A stretch of DNA of 64,000 nucleotides from Actinopolyspora biskrensis (GTDB lineage: Bacteria; Actinomycetota; Actinomycetes; Mycobacteriales; Pseudonocardiaceae): the NCBI RefSeq assembly GCF_013408175.1, contig NZ_JACBYW010000005.1, positions 124,001 through 188,000 on the forward strand, given 5' to 3'. The first letter of the stretch is position 1. The number at the start of each line of letters is the position of its first letter. Both the position numbers and the translations under genes were made by a program. The notes under the pieces are model-generated. The model had not been told where the DNA came from. It did not search any database and saw nothing but the letters and a program-made list of their open reading frames with translations. Shown in pieces: positions 30,235-38,490 of the stretch.

Positions 30235-30335
30235 CCGGGTGCTCGCTTGGCGGGACCTCCCGCGGTCGGTCCGGCTGCGTAGCGGGTCGTTCTCGGCGCC
30301 AGTGGCGTTGGTGGGCGTTTCGGCGTCGGGAGCGC
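30235..30335 (+). repeat. Alpha repeat, short form (copy I)
   Basis: GGTGCTCGCTTGGCGGGACC is joined almost directly to CCGGCTGCGTAGCGGGTCGT and TCTCGGCGCC, so the left arm meets the right arm without the central palindromic block. Its layout resembles the short copy at 55440-55522. It sits in the 268-base gap after murA; in M. tuberculosis this is where the rRNA operon lies, but no rRNA is present here. Confidence 0.6.
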
Positions 30336-30477
30336 CGTGAGGAATCCCGCCCCACCTCGGTACACACTTACGTGTGGTAGTCGACCGTGCACGTCAAGTA
30401 GTCGCACGAGGGTGGCCGATGATCTTGACGTGGTTGGCGGCCTCGCTACGGGAGTTCGTGGAGTGATGGAGCACGGT

Positions 30478-30837
30478 ATGGAGACTCCGCAACGGGACCT
30501 CGGTCGTCCGGGTGCGATCCGGTCGGCTCCACCCGAGTGCACGCATCCTCGTGAACGACTGCGTTGGGTGGGCGATTTCTCCGGGGAGCCCGACCACTGG
30601 GTGTTCCGGGTCGACTGTCTACGGTGTGGGGGTTCGTGGGACCACACCTCCGAGGACGACAACGCTCCTTGGGACCAGGTGACCCGGATGCTCGAGGAGG
30701 GCAGGTTCAGCAGGTTGTACCCCGGCCTCGGCCCCGCACGGGGCGCGACCCGCGCGACCGCGGCCGTGGCCGAGCGCACGACCGAGATCATGCGCGATCT
30801 CGAGAGCATGGGGGACACGAAGTTCCCCATCGACTGA
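30478..30837 (+). CDS. Conserved hypothetical protein with Cys pair
   Basis: A small soluble protein of 119 aa, not recognised. The middle contains PDHWVFRVDCLRCGGSWDHTSEDDNAPW with a CxxC that may bind zinc; the C-terminal half is charged and helical (ATAAVAERTTEIMRDLESMGDTKFPID). The ATG at 30478 is supported by GGAG six bases upstream; an ATG at 30466 is an alternative. It precedes a DUF397 gene but is not an XRE regulator. Confidence 0.7.
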   Translation: METPQRDLGRPGAIRSAPPECTHPRERLRWVGDFSGEPDHWVFRVDCLRCGGSWDHTSEDDNAPWDQVTRMLEEGRFSRLYPGLGPARGATRATAAVAERTTEIMRDLESMGDTKFPID

Positions 30838-31012
30838 TTGGAGTTCTCCGTTCGGGGCGGGGCACGCAGCGGGCTTTCCGGCGCGGTGGCGCCGGACGGA
30901 CACCACGGCCCGGCCATCGATCCGGCCGGAGGACCTCAGTGAGAGACCGTGACCGGAGAAACTCTCGACGGTGTAACGGAGTTTCGTCCGCTCGTCCCGT
31001 TAGGAGTGGATT

Positions 31013-31216
31013 ATGCCCATCGATTGGTCGCAGGTGACGTTTCACAAGGCGAATGCGTCGAGCGTCGAGGGTACGGAGTGCGTGGAAGTAGCACGAATAG
31101 GCGACACCTTCGGGGTGCGGAATTCCCGGGACCCGCACGGCCCGGTACTCGAGTTCACGCACGCCGAGATGGCGGCCTTCGCCGAAGGCGTCCGCAACGG
31201 TGAGTTCGGGGTCTGA
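31013..31216 (+). CDS. DUF397 domain protein
   Basis: A 67-aa protein with the DUF397 pattern: WSQVTFHKANASSVEGTECVEVA, then VRNSRDPHGPVLEFTHAEMAAF, then a short acidic end. AGGAG is well placed before the ATG. DUF397 proteins are common in filamentous actinomycetes, usually next to an XRE regulator and sometimes with an anti-sigma-like ATPase; here no such partner is adjacent, so it is an orphan. Some members (BldB-type neighbours) act in development, but its role here is unknown. Confidence 0.88.
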   Translation: MPIDWSQVTFHKANASSVEGTECVEVARIGDTFGVRNSRDPHGPVLEFTHAEMAAFAEGVRNGEFGV

Positions 31217-31306
31217 CGGGAAGCCGTCGGCTCCGTCCGCGGGGACCGGCCCGGCGACCCCGCTCACCGGCTGCGCTGAGCGGTGTCCCGCCCTCCCGGG
31301 CCCGCG

Positions 31307-31366
31307 GTTTCGCGCGAAACGTGTCTTCCGGAGCGGTTCCGGATCGAACGTTTCGCGCGAAACGTT
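31307..31366. promoter_or_regulatory. Two GTTTCGCGCGAAAC palindromes (parS-like or operator)
   Basis: GTTTCGCGCGAAAC occurs at 31307-31320 and again at 31350-31363. The second copy extends to a perfect 20-base palindrome AACGTTTCGCGCGAAACGTT (31347-31366). The copies are 43 bases apart, about four helical turns. The outer bases equal those of the ParB site GTTTCACGTGAAAC, but the central four differ (GCGC instead of ACGT). They lie in the convergent gap between the DUF397 gene and the Rieske gene, so an operator role is less obvious than a chromosome-organising one. Confidence 0.5.
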
Positions 31367-31459
31367 CCCGGTGCGTGACGGGGACCTCCGCTCGGGCCCC
31401 GCGGCCTCGTCGGCGACCGCCGGGTCCCCGGCGCCGAAGCAGGGCGTCGGACGGTTCTC

Positions 31460-31918
31460 TCAGGACCCGCCGGTCAGAATGTTGCCCGCTTCGGTGCGAA
31501 CCGGAACGGAAGGCAGGGGGTCCCGGGCCGGGCCGCTGACGACCTCTCCGGAGGAGGACTCGAAAACCGAGCCGTGGCAGGGACAGCGCAGTTGGTCCCC
31601 CGCGGCCTCGACGGTGCACCCCATGTGCGTGCACACGGCGCTGTGCGCGGTCACTTCGCCCTCCTGCGGGCGGGACAGCGCGATTTTCTCCTCGGGGCCG
31701 TCGACGATCAGCGATCCGCCCACCGGCACCTCGCTCATCCGGGCGAGCCGCTTTCCGGCCTCGGGGGGCTGCTCTCCCGAGGGATCAGGGCGCTCGGTGG
31801 AGGTGAGCGAAGACCCCTGGTAGGAGTCGTCGGCGCATCCACCCGATACGACGAGGCCCGCGCACGCCCCGCCCACGGCCAGTGCGCGACGTCGCGTGGT
31901 CGACCTTTCGACGTCCAT
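31460..31918 (-). CDS. Rieske [2Fe-2S] lipoprotein
   Basis: Encodes 152 aa. The N-terminus has a twin-arginine-like stretch (TTRRRALAVGG) and a lipobox ending VSGGC, so it is probably a folded iron-sulfur protein exported by Tat and lipid-anchored. The Rieske ligands are CTHMGC and CPCHGS, with the usual GEVVSGPARDPLPSVPV end. The ATG at 31918 follows GGAGGGAAC. Divergent from a small membrane protein gene at 32051. Its redox partner is unknown; it is not the large QcrA of the bc1 complex. Confidence 0.88.
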   Translation of the reverse strand: MDVERSTTRRRALAVGGACAGLVVSGGCADDSYQGSSLTSTERPDPSGEQPPEAGKRLARMSEVPVGGSLIVDGPEEKIALSRPQEGEVTAHSAVCTHMGCTVEAAGDQLRCPCHGSVFESSSGEVVSGPARDPLPSVPVRTEAGNILTGGS

Positions 31919-32050
31919 GTTCCCTCCGTGGATGACTCGCTGCGATCCGTTCCGATCCGGACAATACCGGCACGGGGACGTAGTCGCCCAGTACGTCCTC
32001 CGGGAGCACCGCCCTCCGCGGTGCCGGATCAGTCGAGTGTTGGAGTACGG

Positions 32051-32449
32051 ATGGTTACGAGCTTTTCGAGCGGTCCCGGACACATCGTCGCGGAGCTGCT
32101 CCGAGCGTTGGTGGCGGCGGGGCTGCTCATGTCGGCTGTGGTCCACTTCGAACTGTGGGCACAGGGGGTGAGCGAAGTGGCGGTGATAGGCCCGCTGTTC
32201 CTGCTCAACGCGGTCGCCGGGCTGGTGCTGGCTCTGGTGCTGCTCGCCTGGAAGCACTGGTTGCCCGCCGTGGGGGCCCTCGGATTCGGTGCGCTGACGC
32301 TGGCGGCCTTCGTGCTGGCCGTCACCGTCGGTCTGTTCGGCTCGCACGAAGTGGCGACGGGCGTTCCGCAGCTGTTGGCGGGGGTGGCCGAGGTCGTGGT
32401 GGTGGTCGGGGCGATTCCCCTGACCATTCTCGGCGCCCGTTCCCGGTAG
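32051..32449 (+). CDS. Small membrane protein, four helices
   Basis: A 132-aa hydrophobic protein with four predicted membrane segments (about 13-32, 44-65, 72-95, 104-126) separated by short loops, the first segment carrying SAVVHFELW. It resembles uncharacterised actinobacterial membrane proteins (DoxX-like topology), with no catalytic motif. It is divergent from the Rieske lipoprotein with 132 bases between the starts, which may hold shared promoters. Confidence 0.75.
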   Translation: MVTSFSSGPGHIVAELLRALVAAGLLMSAVVHFELWAQGVSEVAVIGPLFLLNAVAGLVLALVLLAWKHWLPAVGALGFGALTLAAFVLAVTVGLFGSHEVATGVPQLLAGVAEVVVVVGAIPLTILGARSR

Positions 32450-32470
32450 GAGTTCGGTGGCTTGGCTGTC

Positions 32471-32628
32471 GTGGTTGGTCACTCGGCGGGACCTCTCGCG
32501 GGCTCTCGCTGCGGGGAGGCCCGGCATCGGCCTGCGCAACGCCGGGCCCTCCTCGCGAGAGCACCACGGGAGAACCCGCGGCGGTGCCGACTGCGTAGCG
32601 GGCGTTTCGGCGCGGCCGCGCCGAAGAG
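32471..32628 (+). repeat. Alpha repeat, copy B
   Basis: Starts TGGTTGGTCACTCGGCGGGA, continues CCTCTCGCGGGCTCTCGC, has the centre CCGGCATCGG/CCGGGCCC, then GAGAGCACCACGGGAGAACC and GCGGCGGTGCCGACTGCG. It ends with a perfect 20-base palindrome TTCGGCGCGGCCGCGCCGAA (32606-32625). It lies between convergent genes (32449 stop and 32744 stop) and could terminate both. Confidence 0.8.
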
Positions 32629-32743
32629 CACCAACCTCGAACAACCGAACGAACACGCCTGACAGAGCACTACCGGCTTTTTCGCCGGAAGCTCCCAACA
32701 GGACTTCCGGGCGGCCCGGTTCGGTCGGGGGCGTGCGGGGCGG

Positions 32744-33412
32744 TCACCGGCCCGCCGCCCTCCAGGCCCCGAGGGCGACCCGCAGTCCCAGCGCGATCAG
32801 CACCGTGCCGGTGATGCTTTCCAGGGCCGACCGGAACGCCCTCCTCTGCAGCAGACCGTGCAGGCCGGCCAGGAGCCAGGAGAAGAGCCTCCACCAGAGC
32901 AGTCCCGTCACCACGAAGGCGAGGACCAGCTGCAGTGAGGTGACCGTGTGCGGCTCGTCGTTTCCGACGAACTGCGGCAGCATGGTCAGGAAGAGTACGG
33001 CGATCTTGGGGTTCAGCAGGTTGCTGATCAGCCCTTGGCGGTACGCGGCGGACAGGGCGAGCTCCGGTCCGCCACGTACCGTCGTGGTGCTGCTGTCGGC
33101 ATCCGTGCCGACGGATCCGTGCCCGCCGCGCAGGCTGGAGACCAGGCTGTGGACGCCGAGCCAGACCAAGTAGCAGGCTCCGGCCACCTTGAGCACGGTG
33201 TAGGCGGTCGCCGAGGCGGCCAGCAGCGCGGACAGACCCGCGACCGAGACGACCGCGTGTATCACGACACCGGTGCAGCACCCGAGTCCGGTCCACCAGC
33301 AGGCGGAGGAGCCGCCGCGCAGGCTGTTGCGGATCCCGAGGGCCATGTCGGCGCCGGGAGTTATCGTGATCAGGACGGTCAGCAGCAGGAACGGAACGAG
33401 CTGATCGGGCAC
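32744..33412 (-). CDS. LysE/RhtB family exporter
   Basis: A 222-aa integral membrane protein with about six helices. The N-terminal motif LLLTVLITITPGADMALGIRNSLRGG is diagnostic of the LysE/RhtB amino-acid exporter family, and GLISNLLNPKIAVLFLTMLPQF is the second conserved block. It likely exports amino acids or related metabolites by proton exchange; the substrate is not predictable. Same strand as the Nudix gene, 84 bases downstream of its stop. Confidence 0.88.
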   Translation of the reverse strand: MPDQLVPFLLLTVLITITPGADMALGIRNSLRGGSSACWWTGLGCCTGVVIHAVVSVAGLSALLAASATAYTVLKVAGACYLVWLGVHSLVSSLRGGHGSVGTDADSSTTTVRGGPELALSAAYRQGLISNLLNPKIAVLFLTMLPQFVGNDEPHTVTSLQLVLAFVVTGLLWWRLFSWLLAGLHGLLQRRAFRSALESITGTVLIALGLRVALGAWRAAGR

Positions 33413-33496
33413 GTCCGCACGGTACTTTCGCCGGGGACGAGGGGGAAGGGCGCTTCTCGCGGAACGAGCGGGCTCGGCGGTGCGCCGGGCCCGGAC

Positions 33497-34075
33497 TCAC
33501 GAGTCGTTGGTCCGGGGGCGGCCGCGCTCGTGCAGCAGCAGCAGGGTGTAGGCGGCGATCGACTGGGCGTCGGTCATCTCGCCCCCGGCGATCATGCTCT
33601 CGACCTCGGCGCGGTCGAACAGGGCCGCTCGCATGTCCTGCTCCTCGAGTTCCCGTTCGTGCGCCCCGTGGGTGAGTTCGGTGGCGAGAAAGGCCCTGCC
33701 CCGTTGGCTGGACATTCCCGCCGCCACATCCAGCATCCCGAGTTCGGTCATCCGCTCGGCGCGCAGTCCGGTCTCCTCGCGAAGTTCCCGCTCCGCCAGG
33801 CCGGTCGGCTCCGCCGCGGCGAGCCCGGGGGCCGTTCCCTGGGGGAACTCCCATCGGCGCATTCCCAGCGGGTAGCGGTACTGCTCGACGAGCCAGAGTC
33901 CCTCCCGCCGACCGGCCGCGCCGTCGGCGTTCCGTTCCAGCGGGATGATCAGCGCGTAGTCGGGCTTGTCGACCACGCCGTAGATCCCGTCCGACCCGTC
34001 CGCCCGACGTATCTCGTCCTCACGCACCGTCATCCACGGATTCGCGTAGACCTGCCTGCTGTTCGCCGTCCACAT
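33497..34075 (-). CDS. Nudix hydrolase (ADP-sugar pyrophosphatase-like)
   Basis: A 192-aa protein. The Nudix box is at about residues 80-108: [10 protein letters not shown], then [10 protein letters not shown], the REx2EE core that binds Mg. The N-terminal part with [19 protein letters not shown] and [10 protein letters not shown] resembles ADP-ribose pyrophosphatases. The exact nucleotide substrate is not determined. Divergent from nucS. Confidence 0.88.
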   Translation of the reverse strand: MWTANSRQVYANPWMTVREDEIRRADGSDGIYGVVDKPDYALIIPLERNADGAAGRREGLWLVEQYRYPLGMRRWEFPQGTAPGLAAAEPTGLAERELREETGLRAERMTELGMLDVAAGMSSQRGRAFLATELTHGAHERELEEQDMRAALFDRAEVESMIAGGEMTDAQSIAAYTLLLLHERGRPRTNDS

Positions 34076-34272
34076 GTGTTCGGGCCTCTCCGGGGCGGGG
34101 CGTCGTCGCGCTGGACCGAGCGGGAGCTCTCGTCGGAACCGCAGGGTACAACCCGCGGAGTTCCACGACGCTTCTCGGCCGAGTCCTTCCGGGGCGCCTA
34201 CCGCAGGGCGGTCTCGACACTCTCGGCAGGTGGTTGTCGATGTTGGTGGGGCTTGCCCTTACGCTTTGTCGA

Positions 34273-34932
34273 GTGCGTCTTGTAATCGCTACCTGCAAGG
34301 TTGACTACATCGGCAGGCTGAACGCCCATCTGCCGTTGGCCACCAGACTGCTGTTGATCAAGGCCGACGGTTCCGTTTCCGTGCACTCGGACGACAGGGC
34401 CTACAAGCCGTTGAACTGGATGAGTCCACCGTGCTGGTTGATCGAGGACCCCGACGTGTGGACGGTGCAGAACAAGGCGGGCGAGAAACTGGTCATCGCC
34501 GTCAAGGAGATTCTGCACGATTCCAACTACGAGTTGGGATCGGAACCGGGGTTGGTCAAGGACGGAGTCGAGTCGCACCTGCAGCAGCTGCTGGCCGAGC
34601 ACGTCAGCACGCTCGGTGAGGGCTGGACGCTGGTGCGGCGGGAGTACCCGACCCCGATCGGTCCCGTCGATCTGATGTGTCGCGACTCCACCGGGGGCAA
34701 TGTCGCGGTCGAGATCAAACGACGCGGCGAGATCGACGGTGTCGAGCAGCTGACCCGTTATCTGGAACTGCTCAACCGCGATCCGCTGCTGGCTCCCGTC
34801 GGTGGAGTGTTCGCAGCCCAGCAGATCAAGCAGCAAGCACGCACTCTGGCGGAGGACCGCGGTATCCGCTGCGTGACGCTGGACTACGAACAGCTGCGCG
34901 GGATCGATCCTGACGAGTACCGGTTGTTCTGA
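34273..34932 (+). CDS. nucS: Mismatch-specific endonuclease NucS/EndoMS
   Basis: Cleaves both strands at mismatches; the non-canonical mismatch-repair enzyme of actinobacteria and archaea. The protein has 219 aa. The N-terminal DNA-binding/dimer domain has [25 protein letters not shown]. The C-terminal RecB-like nuclease has PVDLM and [18 protein letters not shown] (catalytic Asp, Glu and Lys). The GTG at 34273 (MRLVIATC) is the family start; TACGCT lies seven bases upstream, so the mRNA may be leaderless. In the same syntenic block as in mycobacteria. Confidence 0.95.
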   Translation: MRLVIATCKVDYIGRLNAHLPLATRLLLIKADGSVSVHSDDRAYKPLNWMSPPCWLIEDPDVWTVQNKAGEKLVIAVKEILHDSNYELGSEPGLVKDGVESHLQQLLAEHVSTLGEGWTLVRREYPTPIGPVDLMCRDSTGGNVAVEIKRRGEIDGVEQLTRYLELLNRDPLLAPVGGVFAAQQIKQQARTLAEDRGIRCVTLDYEQLRGIDPDEYRLF

Positions 34933-35149
34933 TCGGGGTTTCCCGCCCGCCCCTTCCTGGGCGCCCACCTGGTGGTGCCGACTGCTCGGGCGGATTCCCC
35001 GGCGTTGCCGGGCCGAGAGCACACGCCGGTCCGCGACACGACGGGAAAACCTCGGTGAGGACTCACAGCAGAACTCCGCCCGGGTGGTCGGCTCCCGGTG
35101 CTTGGGTCGGTGCCCCGCCGCGTTCGCGGGCAGCAGCTCGAGCGGGCAC
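34933..35149. other. Non-coding gap after nucS
   Basis: No gene is supported. GGTGGTGCCGACTGCTCGGG at about 34970 resembles the right arm of the alpha repeats, and a GC-rich inverted stretch follows, so this may be a decayed alpha copy. Nothing else is seen. Confidence 0.35.
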
Positions 35150-35410
35150 CTACGCCGCTTCGGGGCTCGCGCAGCGGAGAGCGGTGCTTCCGTCCCGGGA
35201 CCTGCGCAGTCCGTCCAGGACGCGGGCGAGCAGCGGCGGGTCCGGCGGAGTCCACTGTGAAACGGGGACTCCGAGCGAGGCCACGGGACGATGTCCTCCC
35301 CGCCGTCCTTCCCGCACCGGCAGTTCTCCGTGGAACGCGAGCACGTAACCGGGCGTTCTGGGGGCGGGTTTGCGGGGCGAGTCCGACCGGGGGATCGGAG
35401 GGGCCGTCAC
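35150..35410 (-). CDS. Small conserved-looking protein, function unknown
   Basis: An 86-aa soluble protein, not recognised. The GTG at 35410 has AAGGAG seven bases upstream. The central part PGYVLAFHGELPVREGRRGG, then PVASLGVPVSQWTPPDPPLL, has the look of a folded domain, followed by a helix ARVLDGLRRSRDG. It lies 86 bases downstream of the 36-aa membrane ORF on the same strand, so the two may form a small transcription unit. Confidence 0.6.
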   Translation of the reverse strand: MTAPPIPRSDSPRKPAPRTPGYVLAFHGELPVREGRRGGHRPVASLGVPVSQWTPPDPPLLARVLDGLRRSRDGSTALRCASPEAA

Positions 35411-35496
35411 GATCTCACTCCTTCACGACGGGAATCGACGTCGGACGGGTCCGTGGCAGGACGGGGTGCTCGAACTTCGAGGCGGGAACGGGCCGT

Positions 35497-35607
35497 TCAG
35501 CCGTGTGGAACACCGCTGCGTGGTGGTTCGTTCAGCCAACGCAGCAGCAGCCACGGGCCGAGGACCAGTGTCACGGCGAGCAGCGCGAGTATCTCCGCGA
35601 TCCCCAT
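35497..35607 (-). CDS. Single-helix membrane microprotein of 36 aa
   Basis: The frame reads MGIAEILALLAVTLVLGPWL, then LLRWLNEPPRSGVPHG and stop: one membrane helix (about residues 4-24) with a short polar tail. AGGAGGTG (35613-35620), close to the ideal ribosome site, lies seven bases before the ATG at 35607. A second ATG at 35612 is in another frame. The strong ribosome site makes translation likely. No family is recognised; similar small helices often serve as subunits of transporters or oxidases. Confidence 0.6.
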   Translation of the reverse strand: MGIAEILALLAVTLVLGPWLLLRWLNEPPRSGVPHG

Positions 35608-36144
35608 GCCATCACCTCCTGTGTTCGTGGTGATGCTATGTGTGCACGGTCGATCGGCGATAGAAGTGGGCGGATCACTGCACCACTCGAGCTAACAGAT
35701 CGCCCCGGAAGGGGCTCGTTCGGCGGTTGTGCTTGTTCGTCTCGCTACGACGAGTAGTCAAATTCGTGTGCGGCGGCGCGGTGGCCGCCGGGGCGGGGTC
35801 GCGTGGACCGGTTCTGCTCACCGAGCGTTCCGGGGGCGGCGCCGGGTCGCGGTGCCTTCGCGTGCGAAGCCGTCTCTTCTGCGGGGCGGGCGGTTCCACC
35901 GGCGGTTGTCCGCGCCGAGGCATCGGGGCGCGGAAGGAACGAGGAAATCGTGTCGAATTCGGTCTGATCGGCACGAAGCGAACGCATCCGGTCACTCGGT
36001 GAGCACAAAAGAAACGCTCCGGCCCTCGAAATCAACGAATTGATATCACCCTCTCTGTGACCCGCCCCACTGTGCGGTATTGTTCGTCTGTTTTTATGAC
36101 TGGTGATTACCGTTTGACGTTGTTGATTTTGGAGGTGGGGCGAC
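35608..36144 (+). other. Intergenic region upstream of the symporter gene
   Basis: 537 bases without a supported gene. The last 110 bases are clearly AT-rich for this genome (TATTGTTCGTCTGTTTTTATG, then GATTACCGTTTGACGTTGTT) and probably carry the symporter promoter and regulator sites. TTTGGAGGTGGGG before the GTG is the ribosome site. The GC-rich part at 35760-35930 shows no repeat match. Confidence 0.4.
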
Positions 36145-37824
36145 GTGCATGCGTTAGCCCAGGAGCAGCTTCGACTGGACGCGGGACCGGTCGACTATCT
36201 GCTGCTCGCGCTCTACTTCTTGTTCGTGCTGGGAATCGGCTACCTCGCACGGCGCTCGGTCTCGAGTAGCCTCGACTTCTTCCTGTCGGGGCGTTCCCTG
36301 CCCGCCTGGGTGACCGGGCTCGCGTTCGTGGCGGCCAACCTCGGTGCCATCGAGATCATCGGGATGTCCGCGAACGGGGCCCAGTACGGCATGCCGACCA
36401 TGCACTACTTCTGGATCGGCGCGATTCCGGCCATGCTGTTCCTCGGCGTGGTGATGATGCCGTTCTACTACGGTTCCAAAGTGCGCAGCGTCCCCGAGTT
36501 CATGCTGCGCCGCTTCGGGAAACCGGCGCACCTGGTCAACGCCATAAGCTTCGCCCTGGCACAGTTGTTGATCGCGGGAGTGAACCTCTTCCTGCTGGCG
36601 AGCATCGTCAACGTGCTGCTCGGCTGGCCCCTCTGGGTTTCGGTGCTGATGGCCGCGGCGATCGTGCTCAGCTACACCGGACTCGGCGGACTGTCGGCGG
36701 CCATCTACAACGAGGTGCTGCAGTTCTTCGTGATCGTGGCCGCCCTGCTGCCGCTGACCATCGTCGGCCTGACCAAGGTCGGTGGCTGGCAGGGACTGGT
36801 GGACAAGGTGTCGGCCCAGGCCGGTGCGCACCAGCTCTCCGCGTGGCCCGGAAACGAGCTGACCGGTTTCGGCAGCAACTTCCTGTCCGTGCTGGGGATC
36901 GTGTTCGGACTCGGTTTCGTGCTCGCCTTCGGCTACTGGACGACCAACTTCGTCGAGGTCCAGCGTGCGATGGCCTCCAAGAGCATGTCCGCGGCCCAGC
37001 GCACGCCGATCATCGGGGCGTTCCCGAAGATGCTGATCCCGTTCCTGGTGATCGTCCCGGGCATGATCGCCGCCGTGTCGGTGCAGGACATGGTGGTGTT
37101 CAAGCAGCAGGGCGAGGGAAACGTCGACTACAACGACGCGATCCTGCTGTTGATGCGGGACCTGCTCCCGAACGGGATCCTCGGTGTCGCCCTGGCCGGG
37201 CTGCTCGCCTCCTTCATGGCCGGGATGGCGGCGAACCTGAGCTCGTTCAACACGGTGTTCACCTACGACATCTGGCAGGCCTACGTAGTTCGGAACCGTT
37301 CGGACGGCTACTACCTGAGCATGGGCCGGTGGGTGACGGTCGGGGCGACAGTGGCCGCGGTCGGCACCGCCTTCATCGCATCCGGCTACTCGAACCTGAT
37401 GGACTACCTGCAGCAGCTCTTCTCGCTGTTCAACGCTCCGCTGTTCGCGACGTTCATCCTCGGTATGTTCTGGAAGCGCATGACCCCCACGGCGGGGTGG
37501 CTCGGTCTGGTGCTGGGCACCTGCGCCTCGCTGAGCATCTTCCTGCTTGCCGAGACCGGGGTGCTGGAACTTCCCGGTCAGGGGGCGAGCTTCGTCGGGG
37601 CCGGCGCCGCGTTCGCGGTCGACATCGTGGTCAGCGTGGCCGTCAGCGTGGTCACCACTCCCAAGCCCGCGGCCGAGTTGACCGGCCTGGTCTACGGGCT
37701 GACGCCGAAGGCGGACCGGACGGCGGCGACCACCGGCGAGGACGCGGGCTGGTATCGCAGGCCCGGTGTGCTCGCGGGCATAGTCCTGGTGCTGATCGTA
37801 ATCCTCAACATCGTTTTCGGGTAA
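36145..37824 (+). CDS. Sodium:solute symporter (SSS family)
   Basis: A 559-aa integral membrane protein with about 13-14 helices and the LeuT-like SSS fold. The first helix follows DAGPVDYLLLALYFLFVLG; SLDFFLSGRSLPAWVTGLAFVAANLG is a typical SSS motif, and LAGLLASFMAGMAANLSSFNTVFTYDIW contains the Na-site Ser residues. It is closest in pattern to SGLT-like sugar or inositol transporters, but the solute is unknown. GTG start with GGAGG upstream. A 91-aa membrane protein follows 27 bases later and may be a partner. Confidence 0.9.
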   Translation: MHALAQEQLRLDAGPVDYLLLALYFLFVLGIGYLARRSVSSSLDFFLSGRSLPAWVTGLAFVAANLGAIEIIGMSANGAQYGMPTMHYFWIGAIPAMLFLGVVMMPFYYGSKVRSVPEFMLRRFGKPAHLVNAISFALAQLLIAGVNLFLLASIVNVLLGWPLWVSVLMAAAIVLSYTGLGGLSAAIYNEVLQFFVIVAALLPLTIVGLTKVGGWQGLVDKVSAQAGAHQLSAWPGNELTGFGSNFLSVLGIVFGLGFVLAFGYWTTNFVEVQRAMASKSMSAAQRTPIIGAFPKMLIPFLVIVPGMIAAVSVQDMVVFKQQGEGNVDYNDAILLLMRDLLPNGILGVALAGLLASFMAGMAANLSSFNTVFTYDIWQAYVVRNRSDGYYLSMGRWVTVGATVAAVGTAFIASGYSNLMDYLQQLFSLFNAPLFATFILGMFWKRMTPTAGWLGLVLGTCASLSIFLLAETGVLELPGQGASFVGAGAAFAVDIVVSVAVSVVTTPKPAAELTGLVYGLTPKADRTAATTGEDAGWYRRPGVLAGIVLVLIVILNIVFG

Positions 37825-37851
37825 CCGCGTTCACCGCTTCGGGAGGCAATC

Positions 37852-38127
37852 ATGAGCGAGGAAAACGGCTCCGGTACCCAGCAGGGACAGCGTGCGGGGG
37901 CTTTCGACATCCGACTGGTCATAGCGGCCCTCTTCGTCCTGTACGGGGCGATCTGCACGCTGATGGGGCTGCTGGGCACGAGTGAGGAGGACATAAGACA
38001 GGCCGCCGGGATCAACATCAACCTCTGGAGCGGTCTGGGCATGCTCGTCTTCGCGGGCGCGTTCACGATCTGGGCCAGAGCGCGGCCGATCGTCCTCCCC
38101 GCGGACTCGGAGACGCCGAGCTCCTGA
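37852..38127 (+). CDS. Small two-helix membrane protein following the symporter
   Basis: A 91-aa protein: hydrophilic N-terminus (about 20 aa), two membrane helices (about 21-42 and 58-77) and a short tail. The loop has LGTSEEDIRQAAGININLWSG. GGGAGG precedes the ATG. The 27-base spacing suggests co-transcription with the symporter. Similar small proteins of unknown function follow symporters in related actinomycetes. Confidence 0.75.
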   Translation: MSEENGSGTQQGQRAGAFDIRLVIAALFVLYGAICTLMGLLGTSEEDIRQAAGININLWSGLGMLVFAGAFTIWARARPIVLPADSETPSS

Positions 38128-38490
38128 ACCGGCGGTCCCCTCGCGGCCCGGTCGAAAGGCCCGGTCACGGGAGCGTGCCCTCGAGTGGCGGTCCGCGCCG
38201 CGGGCGCGCTGTCCCGGCCTGGCGCCCGCCCGGGAACCCGCGGTGGTGCGGGTGCCCGGGCGGGCGCGACCGTTCACCGGCGACCCGGCCGATTCGTCGC
38301 ACGGCCCCTGGGCTCGCGTCGGCGCGCAACTGTTGCCCGGCCGACTCGTTGTTCCCACGGGTGGGACGTGTGAACGTCGCGCACCCGGGGCGCCGATGTC
38401 GTGCCGACCCAGGCGCGTCGTCGCTTCGCGCGAGCTGAGCGTCGATGACATCGCGACCCGGCGACACAGGATCCGGTGGGGAGGCCGAGC
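38128..38490 (+). other. Intergenic region before the aldehyde dehydrogenase
   Basis: 363 bases, very GC-rich, no gene supported on either strand. CCTCGAGTGGCGGTCCGCGCC near 38171 resembles the loop of the beta repeat, and a long inverted stretch follows (GCGCCCGCCCGGG with CCCGGGCGGGCGC), so a decayed repeat is possible. GGGGAGG at 38478 is the ribosome site of the next gene. Confidence 0.35.

Noticed and set aside
32457-33173. Plus-strand frame across repeat B and the LysE gene
   Set aside because: It joins repeat sequence to the complement of a clear LysE exporter.
38128-38490. Small genes in the gap before the aldehyde dehydrogenase
   Set aside because: All short frames are Arg/Pro/Gly-rich, lack ribosome sites and overlap each other on both strands.
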